From Nocardioides sp. URHA0020 (lineage in GTDB: Bacteria; Actinomycetota; Actinomycetes; Propionibacteriales; Nocardioidaceae), in contig NZ_KK211169.1 of assembly GCF_000620705.1 (NCBI RefSeq), positions 221,125 to 285,124 of the forward strand: a stretch of DNA of 64,000 bases, given 5' to 3'. Each line of letters opens with the position of its first letter. Position 1 is the first letter of the stretch. Shown here piece by piece: positions 26,779 to 36,229 of the stretch. The translations under genes were made by a program, and so were the position numbers. A model generated the notes under the pieces. It ran no database searches. It was not told the origin of the DNA and was given only the letters and a program-made list of their open reading frames with translations.

Positions 26779-27875
26779 GACGCGGTGATCCCCGCCCGCG
26801 TCATCAGCTCGACGTCGTACGCCTCCTTGCGCATCCGCTGGTCGAGGTACTGCACCGAGGTCACCGCCGCGGTGAAGGGCGCGACGAACGCGGTCGAGAG
26901 CACCGTGCCGATCGCGTTGACCACGACCAGCACGAGCACCGCGGTGCCCGGGTCGGAGATCGCGAGGCTCGACACCGGAGCGAGGATGGCGAACGGGACC
27001 GTGATGATCTGGGCGGCGACCGCGGTGACGATCACCGTGAGGAGGGCGATGCCGAAGGTGCGCCAGAACTGCCGCCGCGTCAGCCGGTAGCCGCGTCCGA
27101 TGGCCGCGAGGATGCCGATCCGCTCGATGGCCAGGGCCGCGACGGGGAGGTAGGTCACCCGGATCCACAGCCACCAGGTGAGGGCGACGACGCCTGGGAG
27201 GGTGACCACGAACCAGATCAGCGGAGCGACCCAGGACCCGGCCCACCAGATCACCAGCACCGACGCGGCGGCGTAGGCCCCGAGCTCCACGATCCAGATC
27301 AGGCCGACGAGCAGCGTGAGACCGACGAGCCGCCACCGCGAGCCCCGGGTCGCGGCCCAGGCCTCGCCCAGGCTGAGCCGACGACCGATCGCCGCGGCGG
27401 CCGTGACCTGGGCGATCATCCCGGTGACGAAGATCAGTCCGACGTACTGCAGCACCGAGCCGATGATCGTCGTGCCGTAGACGGCGGCGATCCCGAGCAG
27501 GTCGGCGTCGTCGCCGGACGCGTCGTCGGAGAGGTCCAGCACCAGGGTGAGCACGGCGGTGACGACCACCGGGATCGCCATCGCGACGCTGGCCACGATG
27601 ACCGCCGAGCCGACGGTGGCCTTGGGGTTGAACCGGATGATGCGGAAGGCCGCGTCGTAGATGTCACCGAGCCCGAGCGGTCGCAGCGGCATCGCGCCCG
27701 GCCGGTGCGCGGCCCCCAGCATCCCGGGCGCCCACTGCGGAGCCGGAGCGACGGGCGGGTGGCCGGACGGTGGGCCCCACTGCTGCGACGGCGGAGGGGG
27801 CGGTGCGGTCCAGCCGGGTGGGGGCGGCTCCACGGCGCCGCCACCGGGCGGCGGGTACGACTCGCTGCCCGACAT
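26775..27875 (-). CDS. Multi-pass membrane protein with proline-rich N-terminus
   Basis: This 366-residue protein begins with a cytoplasmic Pro/Gly-rich segment of about 60 residues, then a conserved-looking PLRPLGLGDIYDAAFRIIRFNP and at least six hydrophobic segments. The layout resembles the glycerophosphodiester phosphodiesterase-type membrane domain family found in actinobacteria, but no catalytic domain is present. It is the first gene of the MoxR operon. The start is ATG 27875, with CAGGAT six bases upstream; GTG 27881 would add two residues. Confidence 0.7.
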   Translation of the reverse strand: MSGSESYPPPGGGAVEPPPPGWTAPPPPPSQQWGPPSGHPPVAPAPQWAPGMLGAAHRPGAMPLRPLGLGDIYDAAFRIIRFNPKATVGSAVIVASVAMAIPVVVTAVLTLVLDLSDDASGDDADLLGIAAVYGTTIIGSVLQYVGLIFVTGMIAQVTAAAAIGRRLSLGEAWAATRGSRWRLVGLTLLVGLIWIVELGAYAAASVLVIWWAGSWVAPLIWFVVTLPGVVALTWWLWIRVTYLPVAALAIERIGILAAIGRGYRLTRRQFWRTFGIALLTVIVTAVAAQIITVPFAILAPVSSLAISDPGTAVLVLVVVNAIGTVLSTAFVAPFTAAVTSVQYLDQRMRKEAYDVELMTRAGITAS

Positions 27876-27881
27876 GGGCAC

Positions 27882-27887
27882 ATCCTG
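27882..27887 (-). promoter_or_regulatory. Probable -10 box of the MoxR operon
   Basis: CAGGAT on the reverse strand ends six bases before ATG 27875. This would make the whole operon (27875 down to 22746) begin with a leaderless message, with the later genes coupled by GTGA or ATGA overlaps. Confidence 0.45.
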
Positions 27888-27903
27888 TCAGCCCCGGGGA
27901 TGC

Positions 27904-28407
27904 TTAGTGCCCGGTCTGCTGCGGTACGGCGTGGCTCGGCAGCTCGCACACGGAGTCGAGCCCGAGCACGTGGTTGAGCCGGCCGAAGGCGAGCCAGGAC
28001 CCGAGGCACATCGAGATCTCGACGATCTCCCGGTCGGAGTAGTGCGCCTTCATCCGGGTCCAGAAGCCGTCGTCCAGCCCGTGGTGGTCGAGGGCGTAGC
28101 GCTCGGCGTACTCCGCCGCGAGTCGGGTGCGGTCGTTTAGGTCCGGGGTCGTGCGCCACTCGGTGACGGCGTCGGCGAACGTGGCCTCGACCGTGGTGCC
28201 GTCGCGCTCGGTGCGCCAGTCCTGGCAGAAGAGGCACCCGTTGATCTGCGCGACCCGCAGCCGGGCGGCCTCGAACTCCCGCAGCCCGAGGGTGGTGTGC
28301 TCGTAGACGGCGGCGGCGAACGTCGAGGCAGCGACCCCGATGCCGGGCACCATCTCGCCCCAGACGTAGTAGAGGGGGTCCTTGTCCTCGGGCAGGTCGA
28401 TGATCAC
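27904..28407 (-). CDS. Carboxymuconolactone decarboxylase (AhpD-like) family protein
   Basis: This 167-residue all-helical protein belongs to the CMD/AhpD-like superfamily. The redox motif is Cys58-Leu-Phe-Cys61 in AQINGCLFCQDWR, but the His usually found a few residues after the second Cys is absent, so peroxidase activity is uncertain. A later segment (EIVEISMCLGSWLAFGRLNHVLGL) is typical of the superfamily. GTG 28407 has a good site, GGAAGGAG, and overlaps the upstream stop in GTGA, so it is coupled to the dehydrogenase-like gene. Confidence 0.8.
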   Translation of the reverse strand: MIIDLPEDKDPLYYVWGEMVPGIGVAASTFAAAVYEHTTLGLREFEAARLRVAQINGCLFCQDWRTERDGTTVEATFADAVTEWRTTPDLNDRTRLAAEYAERYALDHHGLDDGFWTRMKAHYSDREIVEISMCLGSWLAFGRLNHVLGLDSVCELPSHAVPQQTGH

Positions 28408-29546
28408 GGTGTGCTCCTTCCGATGCGACCGCTCGCGGGAGCGAGAGGTACGTCGAGCCCGTCGTACAGCCCGGGTGCTGCGGTGCGCAGCCAGGGGATG
28501 GCGTTGACCAGCCGATTCGCGGCCGTCGCGTTGCCGCCGGCCGCGCGGTTGCCGCCCTCGTCGGTCGCCTCGAGGCTCACCTCGATGCGCGGGCGCCCCT
28601 CGATCACGACCTTGTGGGCACCGGCGCCGCCCTCGGGCGGCACGGGCCAGTCGGGGGCGCAGGCCGGCCCGATCCTGGTGACGTGCTCGATCACGATCCG
28701 GGGCACGCCGCCGACGATGCCCTGCACCTCGAAGCGGAGCGCACCCTGGGTGCCGGCCTCGAACAGGCCCATCGCGTTGGTGGTGTCGACCTCGAGGGGA
28801 CGCCGCTCGAGCGTCTCCCGGATCTCGTCGAGCTCGACGCCGAGGGCCCGGGCGATCATCCGCACCTGCCCGCCCCACACCATCGTCGGCACGCCGGGGG
28901 ACGTCATCGGCGGCTCGTAGTCCATCGGCTGACCCATGCCCACCAGCAGCCGCACGGAGTCCGGCTGGTCGTAGGTCGAGTAGTCGAAGATCTCCTGGCA
29001 GCGGACCTCGTCGACGGTGCCCGCCATCGCGCTGACCAGCACCGGCAGCACGTCGTTGCCCCAGCCGGGGTCCACGCCGCTCGCGAAGAGCGCGCTGTCA
29101 CCTTCCTGTGCCGCAGCGAGCAGCGGGTCCGTCAGCGCCGCGGGTGCGCTGCGGTGGTCGTACAAGGAGTAGAGCGCCGGGGTCACCACGACCGCGCCGT
29201 GCCCCAGGCACCGCACCACGTCGGCGGCGGCCTCGTCGGGTCGGACGTCGCCCGACGCCATGTAGGCCACCGCGCCGGCTCCGGCGAGCGTCGCGAGGGC
29301 GGCCTCGACGTCGTCGGTCGCGCGTACGCCGAGGAGCCGGTCGAGCCCGGCGAGCTCGCCGGCGTCCCGACCGACCTTGGCGGGAGAGGAGACGACGACC
29401 GCGGCGAGCTCGAGCCCCGGGTGGGCGTCGACCGAGCGGATCGAGGCGCGCCCCATGTTGCCGGTGCCCCAGACGACGACCGGGACGGCCGCTGCGCCGG
29501 CGCCGTCGCCCGCGGCCGAGAAGTAGAACGCGTTCTCGTTCGGCAT
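28404..29546 (-). CDS. NAD(P)-dependent amine dehydrogenase-like protein (DapB/2,4-diaminopentanoate dehydrogenase fold)
   Basis: This 380-residue protein has an N-terminal Rossmann fold (VVVWGTGNMGRASIRSV near 22-38) like dihydrodipicolinate reductase, and a C-terminal part resembling the 2,4-diaminopentanoate dehydrogenase C-terminal domain (GVDPGWGNDVLPVL near 165, PTMVWGGQVRMIARALGVELDEI near 227). Homologues are common in mycobacteria and Nocardioides with no settled substrate. It is not the lysine-pathway DapB, which is about 250 residues. It is coupled to the AhpD-like gene, so the pair may act on the same compound. Confidence 0.68.
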   Translation of the reverse strand: MPNENAFYFSAAGDGAGAAAVPVVVWGTGNMGRASIRSVDAHPGLELAAVVVSSPAKVGRDAGELAGLDRLLGVRATDDVEAALATLAGAGAVAYMASGDVRPDEAAADVVRCLGHGAVVVTPALYSLYDHRSAPAALTDPLLAAAQEGDSALFASGVDPGWGNDVLPVLVSAMAGTVDEVRCQEIFDYSTYDQPDSVRLLVGMGQPMDYEPPMTSPGVPTMVWGGQVRMIARALGVELDEIRETLERRPLEVDTTNAMGLFEAGTQGALRFEVQGIVGGVPRIVIEHVTRIGPACAPDWPVPPEGGAGAHKVVIEGRPRIEVSLEATDEGGNRAAGGNATAANRLVNAIPWLRTAAPGLYDGLDVPLAPASGRIGRSTP

Positions 29547-30004
29547 GGGGGGACGATAGCGGGAACGTCGGGTGTCCAGAAGACCCTCGCGACGGCCCGG
29601 CCTACGCTCCGTCCCGAGGTGCCGACGCCGCGCGCGTGCCTCGTTGCGGGGTGCGGGCCGGCGAATTTGGCGTGGTGGGAGATCTCTGTCAAGATAGTTC
29701 GGTTGCCTCGGCGGGTCGCCGGGGTGCACCACAATCTTGACTTCTGAATCGCGTCTCCTGGACAAGCTCAGTGGTCTGGCCTGTGGCCGCACCGAACCGG
29801 AGACCCGATCTGCCTGACGAACCGTCGGGCGCCACCAACACCAACAGCGAGATCCCGGTCTCGTGTTGCGCCTCAACCGCGCGACACGCCCGACCGCGGG
29901 GGTCGGAGCCGGAGGGGTGGGAAGCAGCAGGGAAAGGGCCGACTCAAGCCGGAGGACGCTCGCAACACGTACGCGGTACAGATCGAGAAGGACGAGAGAG
30001 ACCT
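29547..30004 (+). other. S10 operon promoter region and leader
   Basis: This 458-base region holds no gene. TTGGCG (29667-29672) with CAAGAT (29690-29695) is a possible promoter (17-base spacer). GTCAAGAT (29688-29695) is repeated inverted as ATCTTGAC (29734-29741). Element 29881-29903 is shared with the str leader. CCGACC (29890-29895) can pair with GGTCGG (29901-29906). GGGAAG and AGAAGGACGAGAGAG precede rpsJ. Confidence 0.55.
29881..29903 (+). promoter_or_regulatory. Leader element shared with the str operon (copy 2)
   Basis: GCGACACGCCCGACC, then G, then CGGGGGT, matching 6726-6748 at 22 of 23 positions and ending 101 bases before rpsJ. A shorter match, GCGACACGAC, occurs at 45615-45624 before rpsM. 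Confidence 0.55.
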
Positions 30005-30313
30005 ATGGCGGGACAGAAGATCCGCATCAGGCTCAAGGCCTATGACCACGAGGTGATCGACACCTCGGCGCGCAAGATCGTGGACACGGTCACCCGCACG
30101 GGTGCCAAGGTCGCCGGCCCGGTGCCGCTGCCGACCGAGAAGAACGTGTACTGCGTCATCCGCTCGCCGCACAAGTACAAGGACTCCCGCGAGCACTTTG
30201 AGATGCGCACCCACAAGCGCCTCATCGACATCATCGACCCCACTCCGAAGACGGTTGACTCGCTGATGCGTCTCGACCTTCCCGCCGGTGTGGACATCGA
30301 GATCAAGCTCTGA
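30005..30313 (+). CDS. rpsJ: 30S ribosomal protein S10 (NusE)
   Basis: The 102-residue protein is full length. S10 joins the 30S head and, as NusE, bridges NusG and the ribosome or antitermination complexes. It begins [19 protein letters not shown] and contains [20 protein letters not shown], the long-loop region. ATG 30005 follows the purine-rich site AGAAGGACGAGAGAG. It is the first gene of the S10 operon. Confidence 0.98.
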   Translation: MAGQKIRIRLKAYDHEVIDTSARKIVDTVTRTGAKVAGPVPLPTEKNVYCVIRSPHKYKDSREHFEMRTHKRLIDIIDPTPKTVDSLMRLDLPAGVDIEIKL

Positions 30314-30323
30314 GGTCGAGGAC

Positions 30324-30983
30324 ATGACTTTCGAACGCAACATGAAGGGGCTGCTGGGCACCAAGCTCGGCATGACCCAGGTCTGGGACGAGAACAACAA
30401 GGTCGTCCCCGTGACGGTCATCGACGCCGGCGCCAACGTCGTCACCCTCGTGCGCACGCCCACCGTCGACGGCTACAACGCCGTCCAGGTGGGCTACGGC
30501 GAGATCGAGGGCCGCAAGGTGAACAAGCCGCTGGCCGGCCAGTTCACCAAGGCCGGCACCACGCCGCGTCGCCACCTCGTGGAGATCCGCACCGCCCTCG
30601 CGACCGACTACACCGTCGGCCAGGAGCTGCCCGTCGACACCTTCGCCGCTGGCGAGGAGATCGACGTGACCGGCACCAGCAAGGGCAAGGGCTTCGCCGG
30701 TGTCATGAAGCTGCACGGCTTCCACGGCGTCTCCGCGTCCCACGGCGCGCACCGCAACCACCGCAAGCCCGGCTCGATCGGCGCCTGCGCAACTCCCGGT
30801 CGCGTCTTCAAGGGCACCCGGATGGCTGGTCGCATGGGTTCTGACACCGTCACGACCCAGAACATCACCGTTCACGCTGTCGACGTCGAGAAGGGCCTGA
30901 TCCTGGTCAAGGGCGCCGTTCCCGGCCCCAAGGGCGGTCTCGTGGTCCTCCGTTCGGCCGCCAAGAAGTCGCAGGAGGTCTGA
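30324..30983 (+). CDS. rplC: 50S ribosomal protein L3
   Basis: This 219-residue protein is L3, one of the first proteins to bind 23S rRNA and whose loop reaches the peptidyl transferase centre. It shows [15 protein letters not shown] near the start and the extended arm [23 protein letters not shown] near residues 130-152. ATG 30324 gives six more residues than the internal Met and follows GAGG; it lies ten bases after rpsJ. Confidence 0.97.
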   Translation: MTFERNMKGLLGTKLGMTQVWDENNKVVPVTVIDAGANVVTLVRTPTVDGYNAVQVGYGEIEGRKVNKPLAGQFTKAGTTPRRHLVEIRTALATDYTVGQELPVDTFAAGEEIDVTGTSKGKGFAGVMKLHGFHGVSASHGAHRNHRKPGSIGACATPGRVFKGTRMAGRMGSDTVTTQNITVHAVDVEKGLILVKGAVPGPKGGLVVLRSAAKKSQEV

Positions 30984-30984
30984 G

Positions 30985-31677
30985 ATGGCTACCACTGACA
31001 AGCCCGCCGCGAAGAAGACCGCCGCGAAGAAGACCGCCGCCAAGCCGGCAACGGCCACGCTGGCCAAGGTCGACCTTCCGGCCGAGATCTTCGACGTCGA
31101 GGTCAACATCCCGCTGATCCACCAGGTCGTCGTGGCCCAGCAGGCCGCTGCTCGTCAGGGCACCGCGTCCACCAAGCGTCGCGGCGAGGTCCGTGGCGGT
31201 GGCCGCAAGCCCTACAAGCAGAAGGGCACCGGTCGCGCCCGTCAGGGCTCGACCCGCGCGCCGCAGTTCGCCGGCGGTGGCGTCGTCCACGGCCCCAAGC
31301 CGCGTGACTACGACCAGCGGACCCCCAAGAAGATGAAGGCCGCCGCCCTGCGTGGCGCCCTGTCCGACCGGGCCCGCAACGAGCGTCTGCACGTCGTCGA
31401 GTCGCTGATCAGCGCCGAGGCGCCGTCGACCAAGGCCGCGATCGCTGCCCTGGCGTCGGTCTCGGAGCGCGGCAACTTCCTCGTCGTGCTCGAGCGCACC
31501 GACTCCGTCACCTGGCTGTCGCTGCGCAACGCCCCGCAGGTGCACATCGTGGCGGTCGACCAGCTCAACACGTACGACGTGCTGGCCTCGGACGACGTCG
31601 TCTTCACCAAGGGCGCCTACGACGCCTTCGTGAACGACACCGCCCAGTCCACGTCCACCGAGGAGGCTGCCAAGTGA
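30985..31677 (+). CDS. rplD: 50S ribosomal protein L4
   Basis: This 230-residue L4 binds 23S rRNA and lines the exit tunnel with its loop [20 protein letters not shown] near residues 71-90. About 25 extra N-terminal residues, rich in Lys and Ala ([12 protein letters not shown]), precede the conserved start; such tails occur in related actinobacteria and are probably disordered and RNA-binding. In E. coli, L4 represses its own operon; no similar leader structure is obvious here. It starts one base after the rplC stop. Confidence 0.97.
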   Translation: MATTDKPAAKKTAAKKTAAKPATATLAKVDLPAEIFDVEVNIPLIHQVVVAQQAAARQGTASTKRRGEVRGGGRKPYKQKGTGRARQGSTRAPQFAGGGVVHGPKPRDYDQRTPKKMKAAALRGALSDRARNERLHVVESLISAEAPSTKAAIAALASVSERGNFLVVLERTDSVTWLSLRNAPQVHIVAVDQLNTYDVLASDDVVFTKGAYDAFVNDTAQSTSTEEAAK

Positions 31678-31979
31678 GCACCCTGCACAAGGACCACCGC
31701 GACGTCCTGCTCGCGCCGGTCGTGTCCGAGAAGAGCTACTCGCTCCTCGACGCGAACAAGTACACCTTCCTGGTGCACCCCGACGCGAACAAGACCGAGA
31801 TCAAGATCGCGGTCGAGAAGATCTTCAACGTCAAGGTCACCTCGGTCAACACGCTCAACCGCACCGGCAAGACCCGGCGCACCCGCAACGGCCTGGGCAA
31901 GCGCAAGGACACGAAGCGCGCGATCGTCAGCCTCGCCGAGGGTGACCGGATCGACATCTTCGGAGGCCCGGTCTCCTGA
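31674..31979 (+). CDS. rplW: 50S ribosomal protein L23
   Basis: This 101-residue protein is L23, at the tunnel exit, where trigger factor and SRP dock. It contains [19 protein letters not shown] near the start and [16 protein letters not shown] later. GTG 31674 overlaps the rplD stop (GTGA). Confidence 0.97.
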   Translation: MSTLHKDHRDVLLAPVVSEKSYSLLDANKYTFLVHPDANKTEIKIAVEKIFNVKVTSVNTLNRTGKTRRTRNGLGKRKDTKRAIVSLAEGDRIDIFGGPVS

Positions 31980-32007
31980 CCGGCGCGGACTAGAGGACTG
32001 AACACAC

Positions 32008-32847
32008 ATGGCTATCCGTAAGTACAAGCCGACCACCCCGGGCCGTCGCGGCTCGTCGGTCGCCGACTTCGTCGAGATCACCCGGACCACTCCGGAGAAG
32101 TCGCTGACGCGTCCGCTGCCCAAGAAGGGCGGCCGCAACAACCAGGGCCGGATCACCACCCGGCACCAGGGTGGCGGTCACAAGCGGGCCTACCGCATCA
32201 TCGACTTCCGTCGCTACGACAAGGACGGCGTGCCGGCCAAGGTCGCGCACATCGAGTACGACCCGAACCGCACCGCGCGCATCGCGCTGCTGCACTACGC
32301 CGACGGCGAGAAGCGCTACATCGTGGCGCCGAAGGACCTGACGCAGGGCACCGTGGTCGAGTCGGGTCCCAACGCTGACATCAAGCCGGGCAACAACCTG
32401 CCGCTGCGCAACATCCCCGTCGGTACGACGATCCACTGCGTGGAGCTTCGTCCCGGTGGCGGCGCGAAGATGGCTCGGTCCGCCGGCAACAGCGCCCAGC
32501 TGGTCGCCCGTGAGGGCTCCCGCGCCACGCTGCGTCTGCCCTCGGGCGAGATGCGGTTCGTGGACGTCCGCTGCCGCGCCACCGTGGGTGAGGTCGGCAA
32601 CGCCGAGCAGTCCAACATCAACTGGGGCAAGGCCGGCCGGATGCGCTGGAAGGGCAAGCGCCCGACCGTCCGCGGTGTCGTCATGAACCCGGTCGACCAC
32701 CCGCACGGTGGTGGCGAGGGCAAGACCTCCGGTGGTCGCCACCCGGTCTCCCCGTGGGGCAAGCCCGAGGGTCGTACGCGCAAGCGCAAGAAGGCCAGCG
32801 ACTCCCAGATCATCCGTCGCCGCAAGACCGGCAAGGGTAGGAAGTAA
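32008..32847 (+). CDS. rplB: 50S ribosomal protein L2
   Basis: This 279-residue protein is L2, needed for subunit joining and peptidyl transferase activity. It begins [20 protein letters not shown] and ends with the conserved region [19 protein letters not shown] (near 226-244), containing the His important for activity, and a basic RKRKKASD tail. It starts 28 bases after rplW. Confidence 0.98.
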   Translation: MAIRKYKPTTPGRRGSSVADFVEITRTTPEKSLTRPLPKKGGRNNQGRITTRHQGGGHKRAYRIIDFRRYDKDGVPAKVAHIEYDPNRTARIALLHYADGEKRYIVAPKDLTQGTVVESGPNADIKPGNNLPLRNIPVGTTIHCVELRPGGGAKMARSAGNSAQLVAREGSRATLRLPSGEMRFVDVRCRATVGEVGNAEQSNINWGKAGRMRWKGKRPTVRGVVMNPVDHPHGGGEGKTSGGRHPVSPWGKPEGRTRKRKKASDSQIIRRRKTGKGRK

Positions 32848-32852
32848 CAGAC

Positions 32853-33134
32853 ATGCCTCGTAGCCTGAAGAAGGGCCCCTTCATCGACGACCACCTTCAG
32901 AAGAAGGTGGATGCCGAGAACGCCAAGGGCTCCCACAACGTCATCAAGACGTGGTCGCGTCGATCGATGATCATCCCGGACATGATCGGTCACACGATCG
33001 CCGTCCACGACGGCCGCAAGCACGTGCCGGTCTTCGTGACCGACGCGATGGTCGGCCACAAGCTCGGGGAGTTCGCTCCCACCCGCACCTACCGCGGGCA
33101 CGTCAAGGATGACCGGAAGGGGCGTCGTCGATGA
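32853..33134 (+). CDS. rpsS: 30S ribosomal protein S19
   Basis: This 93-residue S19 sits in the 30S head near the tRNA A site. It begins [15 protein letters not shown] and contains [21 protein letters not shown] and the C-terminal [11 protein letters not shown]. Its stop lies in the ATGA overlap with rplV. Confidence 0.98.
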   Translation: MPRSLKKGPFIDDHLQKKVDAENAKGSHNVIKTWSRRSMIIPDMIGHTIAVHDGRKHVPVFVTDAMVGHKLGEFAPTRTYRGHVKDDRKGRRR

Positions 33135-33571
33135 GCACCACCGAGCGCCAGCGCACCAGCGCCCGCCGCGAGACGCTCCTCGGCGACCAGCCGGGAGCCT
33201 TCGCGAGCGCCCGCTTCGTGCGGATCACGCCGATGAAGGCCCGCCGTGTCATCGACATGGTCCGCGGCATGTCCGTCGAGGAGGCCCGCCCGCTGCTCAA
33301 GTTCGCGCCGCAGGCCGCCGCCGAGACGGTCCTGAAGGTGCTCAACAGCGCCGTCGCGAACGCCGAGACCACTGAGGGTCTCGCCACGAACGACCTGGTC
33401 ATCTCCGTCGCGCAGGTCGACGAGGGCCCCACGATGAAGCGGTGGCGTCCGCGTGCGCAGGGTCGTGCGACCCGGATCAACAAGCGCACCAGCCACATCA
33501 CGCTGGTCGTTCAGCCCGCCGCAGTCGTGGCCGAGCTGAAGGCGACCCCCAAGAAGAGGAAGAGTGCCTGA
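33131..33571 (+). CDS. rplV: 50S ribosomal protein L22
   Basis: This 146-residue L22 reaches from the surface to the tunnel constriction. Residues 27-45 ([19 protein letters not shown]) start the conserved core, and the tunnel hairpin lies near [20 protein letters not shown]. About 25 residues at the N-terminus exceed the short E. coli form, as is usual in actinobacteria. ATG 33131 overlaps the rpsS stop. Confidence 0.97.
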   Translation: MSTTERQRTSARRETLLGDQPGAFASARFVRITPMKARRVIDMVRGMSVEEARPLLKFAPQAAAETVLKVLNSAVANAETTEGLATNDLVISVAQVDEGPTMKRWRPRAQGRATRINKRTSHITLVVQPAAVVAELKATPKKRKSA

Positions 33572-34434
33572 TGGGCCAGAAGATCAACCCGAACGGCTTC
33601 CGCTTGGGCATCTCGACGGACCACAAGAGCCGTTGGTACGCCGACAAGCTCTACAAGTCGTACGTCGGCGAGGACGTCGCCATCCGCAAGCTGCTCTCGA
33701 AGGGCATGGAGCGGGCCGGCATCTCCAAGGTCGAGATCGAGCGCACCCGTGACCGCGTCCGTGTGGACATCCACACCGCGCGTCCCGGCATCGTCATCGG
33801 TCGCCGTGGCGCCGAGGCCGACCGCATCCGCGGCGAGCTCGAGAAGCTCACCGGCAAGCAGGTCCAGCTGAACATCCTCGAGGTCAAGAACCCCGAGATC
33901 GACGCGCAGCTGGTCGCCCAGGGTGTCGCCGAGCAGCTGACCGGTCGCGTGCAGTTCCGTCGTGCCATGCGCAAGGCCATGCAGACCTCGATGCGCTCCG
34001 GTGCCAAGGGCATCCGGATCCAGTGCTCCGGTCGTCTGAACGGCGCCGAGATGTCGCGCACCGAGTTCTACCGCGAGGGTCGCGTTCCGCTGCACACGCT
34101 GCGGGCCGACATCGACTACGGCTTCTACGAGGCCAAGACGACCTTCGGCCGCATCGGCGTGAAGGTCTGGATCTACAAGGGCGAGGTCGCCGGCACCCGT
34201 GCCGAGCGCCAGGCCCAGGCCGCTGCTCGCGCCGGTGTCCCCGGCCGTGGCGGTGCCCGCGACGGCGCCCGTGGCGGCGCTCGTGGGAACGACCGCCCGA
34301 CCCGCGGCACCCGGGCCGACCGCCCGACGCGCGCGGACCGTGGCGGCGAGGGTGCCCCTGCTGTGACCGAGGCGCCGGCCGGTGGCGACACCGCCCAGGC
34401 GACCACCTCGGCCGAGACCCCGAAGGAGGCCTGA
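33571..34434 (+). CDS. rpsC: 30S ribosomal protein S3 with long basic tail
   Basis: This 287-residue S3 forms part of the mRNA entry site. It begins [20 protein letters not shown], and has the KH domain sequence [16 protein letters not shown] near residues 71-86. After residue about 215 there is a tail rich in Arg, Gly and Ala ([19 protein letters not shown]) that is absent in E. coli S3 and is likely disordered and RNA-binding. ATG 33571 overlaps the rplV stop by one base. Confidence 0.97.
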   Translation: MGQKINPNGFRLGISTDHKSRWYADKLYKSYVGEDVAIRKLLSKGMERAGISKVEIERTRDRVRVDIHTARPGIVIGRRGAEADRIRGELEKLTGKQVQLNILEVKNPEIDAQLVAQGVAEQLTGRVQFRRAMRKAMQTSMRSGAKGIRIQCSGRLNGAEMSRTEFYREGRVPLHTLRADIDYGFYEAKTTFGRIGVKVWIYKGEVAGTRAERQAQAAARAGVPGRGGARDGARGGARGNDRPTRGTRADRPTRADRGGEGAPAVTEAPAGGDTAQATTSAETPKEA

Positions 34435-34437
34435 GCC

Positions 34438-34857
34438 ATGTTGATGCCCCGTCGTGTCAAGCACCGCAAGCAGCACCACCCCAAGCGGACGGGTGCGGCC
34501 AAGGGTGGCACGAAGCTCGCCTTCGGCGACTTCGGCATCCAGGCGATCGAGGGTCACTACGTGACGAACCGGCAGATCGAGTCGGCTCGTATCGCGATGA
34601 CCCGCCACATCAAGCGTGGCGGCAAGGTCTGGATCAACATCTACCCGGACCGCCCGCTGACCAAGAAGCCTGCTGAGACCCGCATGGGTTCCGGCAAGGG
34701 TTCCCCGGAATGGTGGATCGCCAACGTGAAGCCCGGCCGTGTCATGTTCGAACTCTCCGGTGTCGACGAGACCGTTGCTCGCGAGGCCATGCGCCGCGCG
34801 ATGCACAAGCTTCCGATGAAGTGCCGGTTCATTTCCCGTGAGGCAGGTGAATTCTGA
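34438..34857 (+). CDS. rplP: 50S ribosomal protein L16
   Basis: The 139-residue L16 lies near the A-site tRNA elbow. It begins [19 protein letters not shown] and includes [21 protein letters not shown] and [18 protein letters not shown], with the Arg in the latter loop region that is hydroxylated in some bacteria. It starts three bases after rpsC. Confidence 0.98.
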   Translation: MLMPRRVKHRKQHHPKRTGAAKGGTKLAFGDFGIQAIEGHYVTNRQIESARIAMTRHIKRGGKVWINIYPDRPLTKKPAETRMGSGKGSPEWWIANVKPGRVMFELSGVDETVAREAMRRAMHKLPMKCRFISREAGEF

Positions 34858-35111
34858 TGGCAGTCAAGTCTCACGAGCTCGACGACCTGAACGCGCTGGA
34901 CCTCGAGTCCAAGCTGCGCGAGGCCAAGGAGGAGCTCTTCAACCTCCGTTTCCAGGCGGCCACCGGCCAGCTGGAGAGCCACGGCCGTCTGCGGACGGTC
35001 AAGAAGGACATCGCCCGGATCTACACCGTGGTGCGTGAGCGTGAGCTCGGCATCCGGCCGACCCCGGGCCAGGACACCACCGAGGCCAGCTCTGAAGGGG
35101 GCGTCGCATGA
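34857..35111 (+). CDS. rpmC: 50S ribosomal protein L29
   Basis: This 84-residue L29 is a two-helix protein at the tunnel exit next to L23. The core [27 protein letters not shown] and [14 protein letters not shown] is complete. A tail of about 15 residues exceeds the E. coli form. ATG 34857 overlaps the rplP stop by one base. Confidence 0.96.
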   Translation: MAVKSHELDDLNALDLESKLREAKEELFNLRFQAATGQLESHGRLRTVKKDIARIYTVVRERELGIRPTPGQDTTEASSEGGVA

Positions 35112-35386
35112 GCGAGCAGACTGCTGCTGAGCAGGATCGGAACGCCCGCAAGGTCCGTGAGGGCCTGGTCGTCTCCGACAAGATGGACAAGACCGTCGTC
35201 GTGTCGGTCGAGGACCGCGTCAAGCACGCCATGTACGGCAAGGTCCTTCGCCGGACCAGCAAGTACAAGGCGCACGACGAGAACAACGAGTGCGGCATCG
35301 GCGACCGCGTGCTCCTCATGGAGACCCGCCCGCTGTCGGCCACCAAGCGCTGGCGCGTCGTCGAGATCCTCGAGAAGGCCAAGTAA
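35108..35386 (+). CDS. rpsQ: 30S ribosomal protein S17
   Basis: This 92-residue S17 binds 16S rRNA helices 7 and 11 early in assembly. It has [20 protein letters not shown] and the C-terminal [22 protein letters not shown] 35108 overlaps the rpmC stop in ATGA. It is the last gene of the S10 block; 105 bases with a hairpin follow. Confidence 0.97.
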   Translation: MSEQTAAEQDRNARKVREGLVVSDKMDKTVVVSVEDRVKHAMYGKVLRRTSKYKAHDENNECGIGDRVLLMETRPLSATKRWRVVEILEKAK

Positions 35387-35441
35387 CACTTCGCGCCCGT
35401 CTCAGGACGGACCGGACAAACCCCAATGAAGTTCGGCCAGG

Positions 35442-35464
35442 CTCGCCGCTCGTGAAGCGGTGAG
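35442..35464 (+). other. Stem-loop between S10 and spc blocks
   Basis: CTCGCCGCT (35442-35450) pairs with AGCGGTGAG (35456-35464) with one G-T wobble and a five-base loop, 28 bases before rplN. It may mark the S10/spc junction or act as a processing site. Confidence 0.4.
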
Positions 35465-35491
35465 AACCAGCTCGACAACCAGGAGAAACTG

Positions 35492-35860
35492 ATGATCCAG
35501 CAGGAGTCGCGACTCAAGGTCGCCGACAACACCGGTGCGAAGGAAATCCTTTGCATCCGTGTTCTCGGTGGCTCGGGTCGGCGCTACGCCGGTATCGGCG
35601 ACGTCATCGTCGCCACCGTGAAGGACGCGATCCCCGGTGGCAACGTGAAGAAGGGTGACGTCGTCAAGGCCGTCATCGTGCGCACCGTCAAGGAGCGCCG
35701 TCGTGCCGACGGTTCATACATCCGCTTCGACGAGAACGCCGCGGTCATCCTCAAGACCGACGGCGAGCCGCGAGGCACCCGAATCTTCGGTCCCGTGGGC
35801 CGCGAGCTGCGCGAGAAGAAGTTCATGAAGATCATCTCGCTCGCGCCGGAGGTGCTCTGA
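35492..35860 (+). CDS. rplN: 50S ribosomal protein L14
   Basis: The 122-residue L14 forms an intersubunit bridge and binds the silencing factor RsfS. It begins [20 protein letters not shown] and ends [17 protein letters not shown], the standard length. AGGAGAAACTG precedes ATG 35492. First gene of the spc block. Confidence 0.98.
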   Translation: MIQQESRLKVADNTGAKEILCIRVLGGSGRRYAGIGDVIVATVKDAIPGGNVKKGDVVKAVIVRTVKERRRADGSYIRFDENAAVILKTDGEPRGTRIFGPVGRELREKKFMKIISLAPEVL

Positions 35861-35863
35861 CTC

Positions 35864-36229
35864 ATGGGCAAGAACAGCGTGAACATCAAGAAGGGCGACA
35901 CCGTCAAGGTGATCGCTGGCAAGGACAAGGGTGCCGAGGGCAAGGTCATCCAGGTGCTCCGTGAGGAGCAGCGGGTGATCGTCGAGGGTGTCAACCGCAT
36001 CAAGCGGCACACCAAGGTCGTCAACCAGGGCGGCCGCGCCGGCACCACCGGCGGCATCATCACCGCCGAGGCCCCGATCCACATCTCGAACGTGATGCTC
36101 GTCGAGGACGGCGGGGTGACCCGGATCGGCTTCCGCCGTGACGAGGTCACCAAGCGTCGCCCGGACGGCTCGACCTACCAGGCCGAGCGCAGCGTTCGCA
36201 TCTCGCGCAAGACCGGTAAGGAAATCTGA
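35864..36229 (+). CDS. rplX: 50S ribosomal protein L24
   Basis: This 121-residue L24 starts 50S assembly. It has a KOW-type motif, [24 protein letters not shown] near residues 9-32. It begins three bases after rplN and its stop overlaps the rplE ATG by one base. Confidence 0.97.
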   Translation: MGKNSVNIKKGDTVKVIAGKDKGAEGKVIQVLREEQRVIVEGVNRIKRHTKVVNQGGRAGTTGGIITAEAPIHISNVMLVEDGGVTRIGFRRDEVTKRRPDGSTYQAERSVRISRKTGKEI

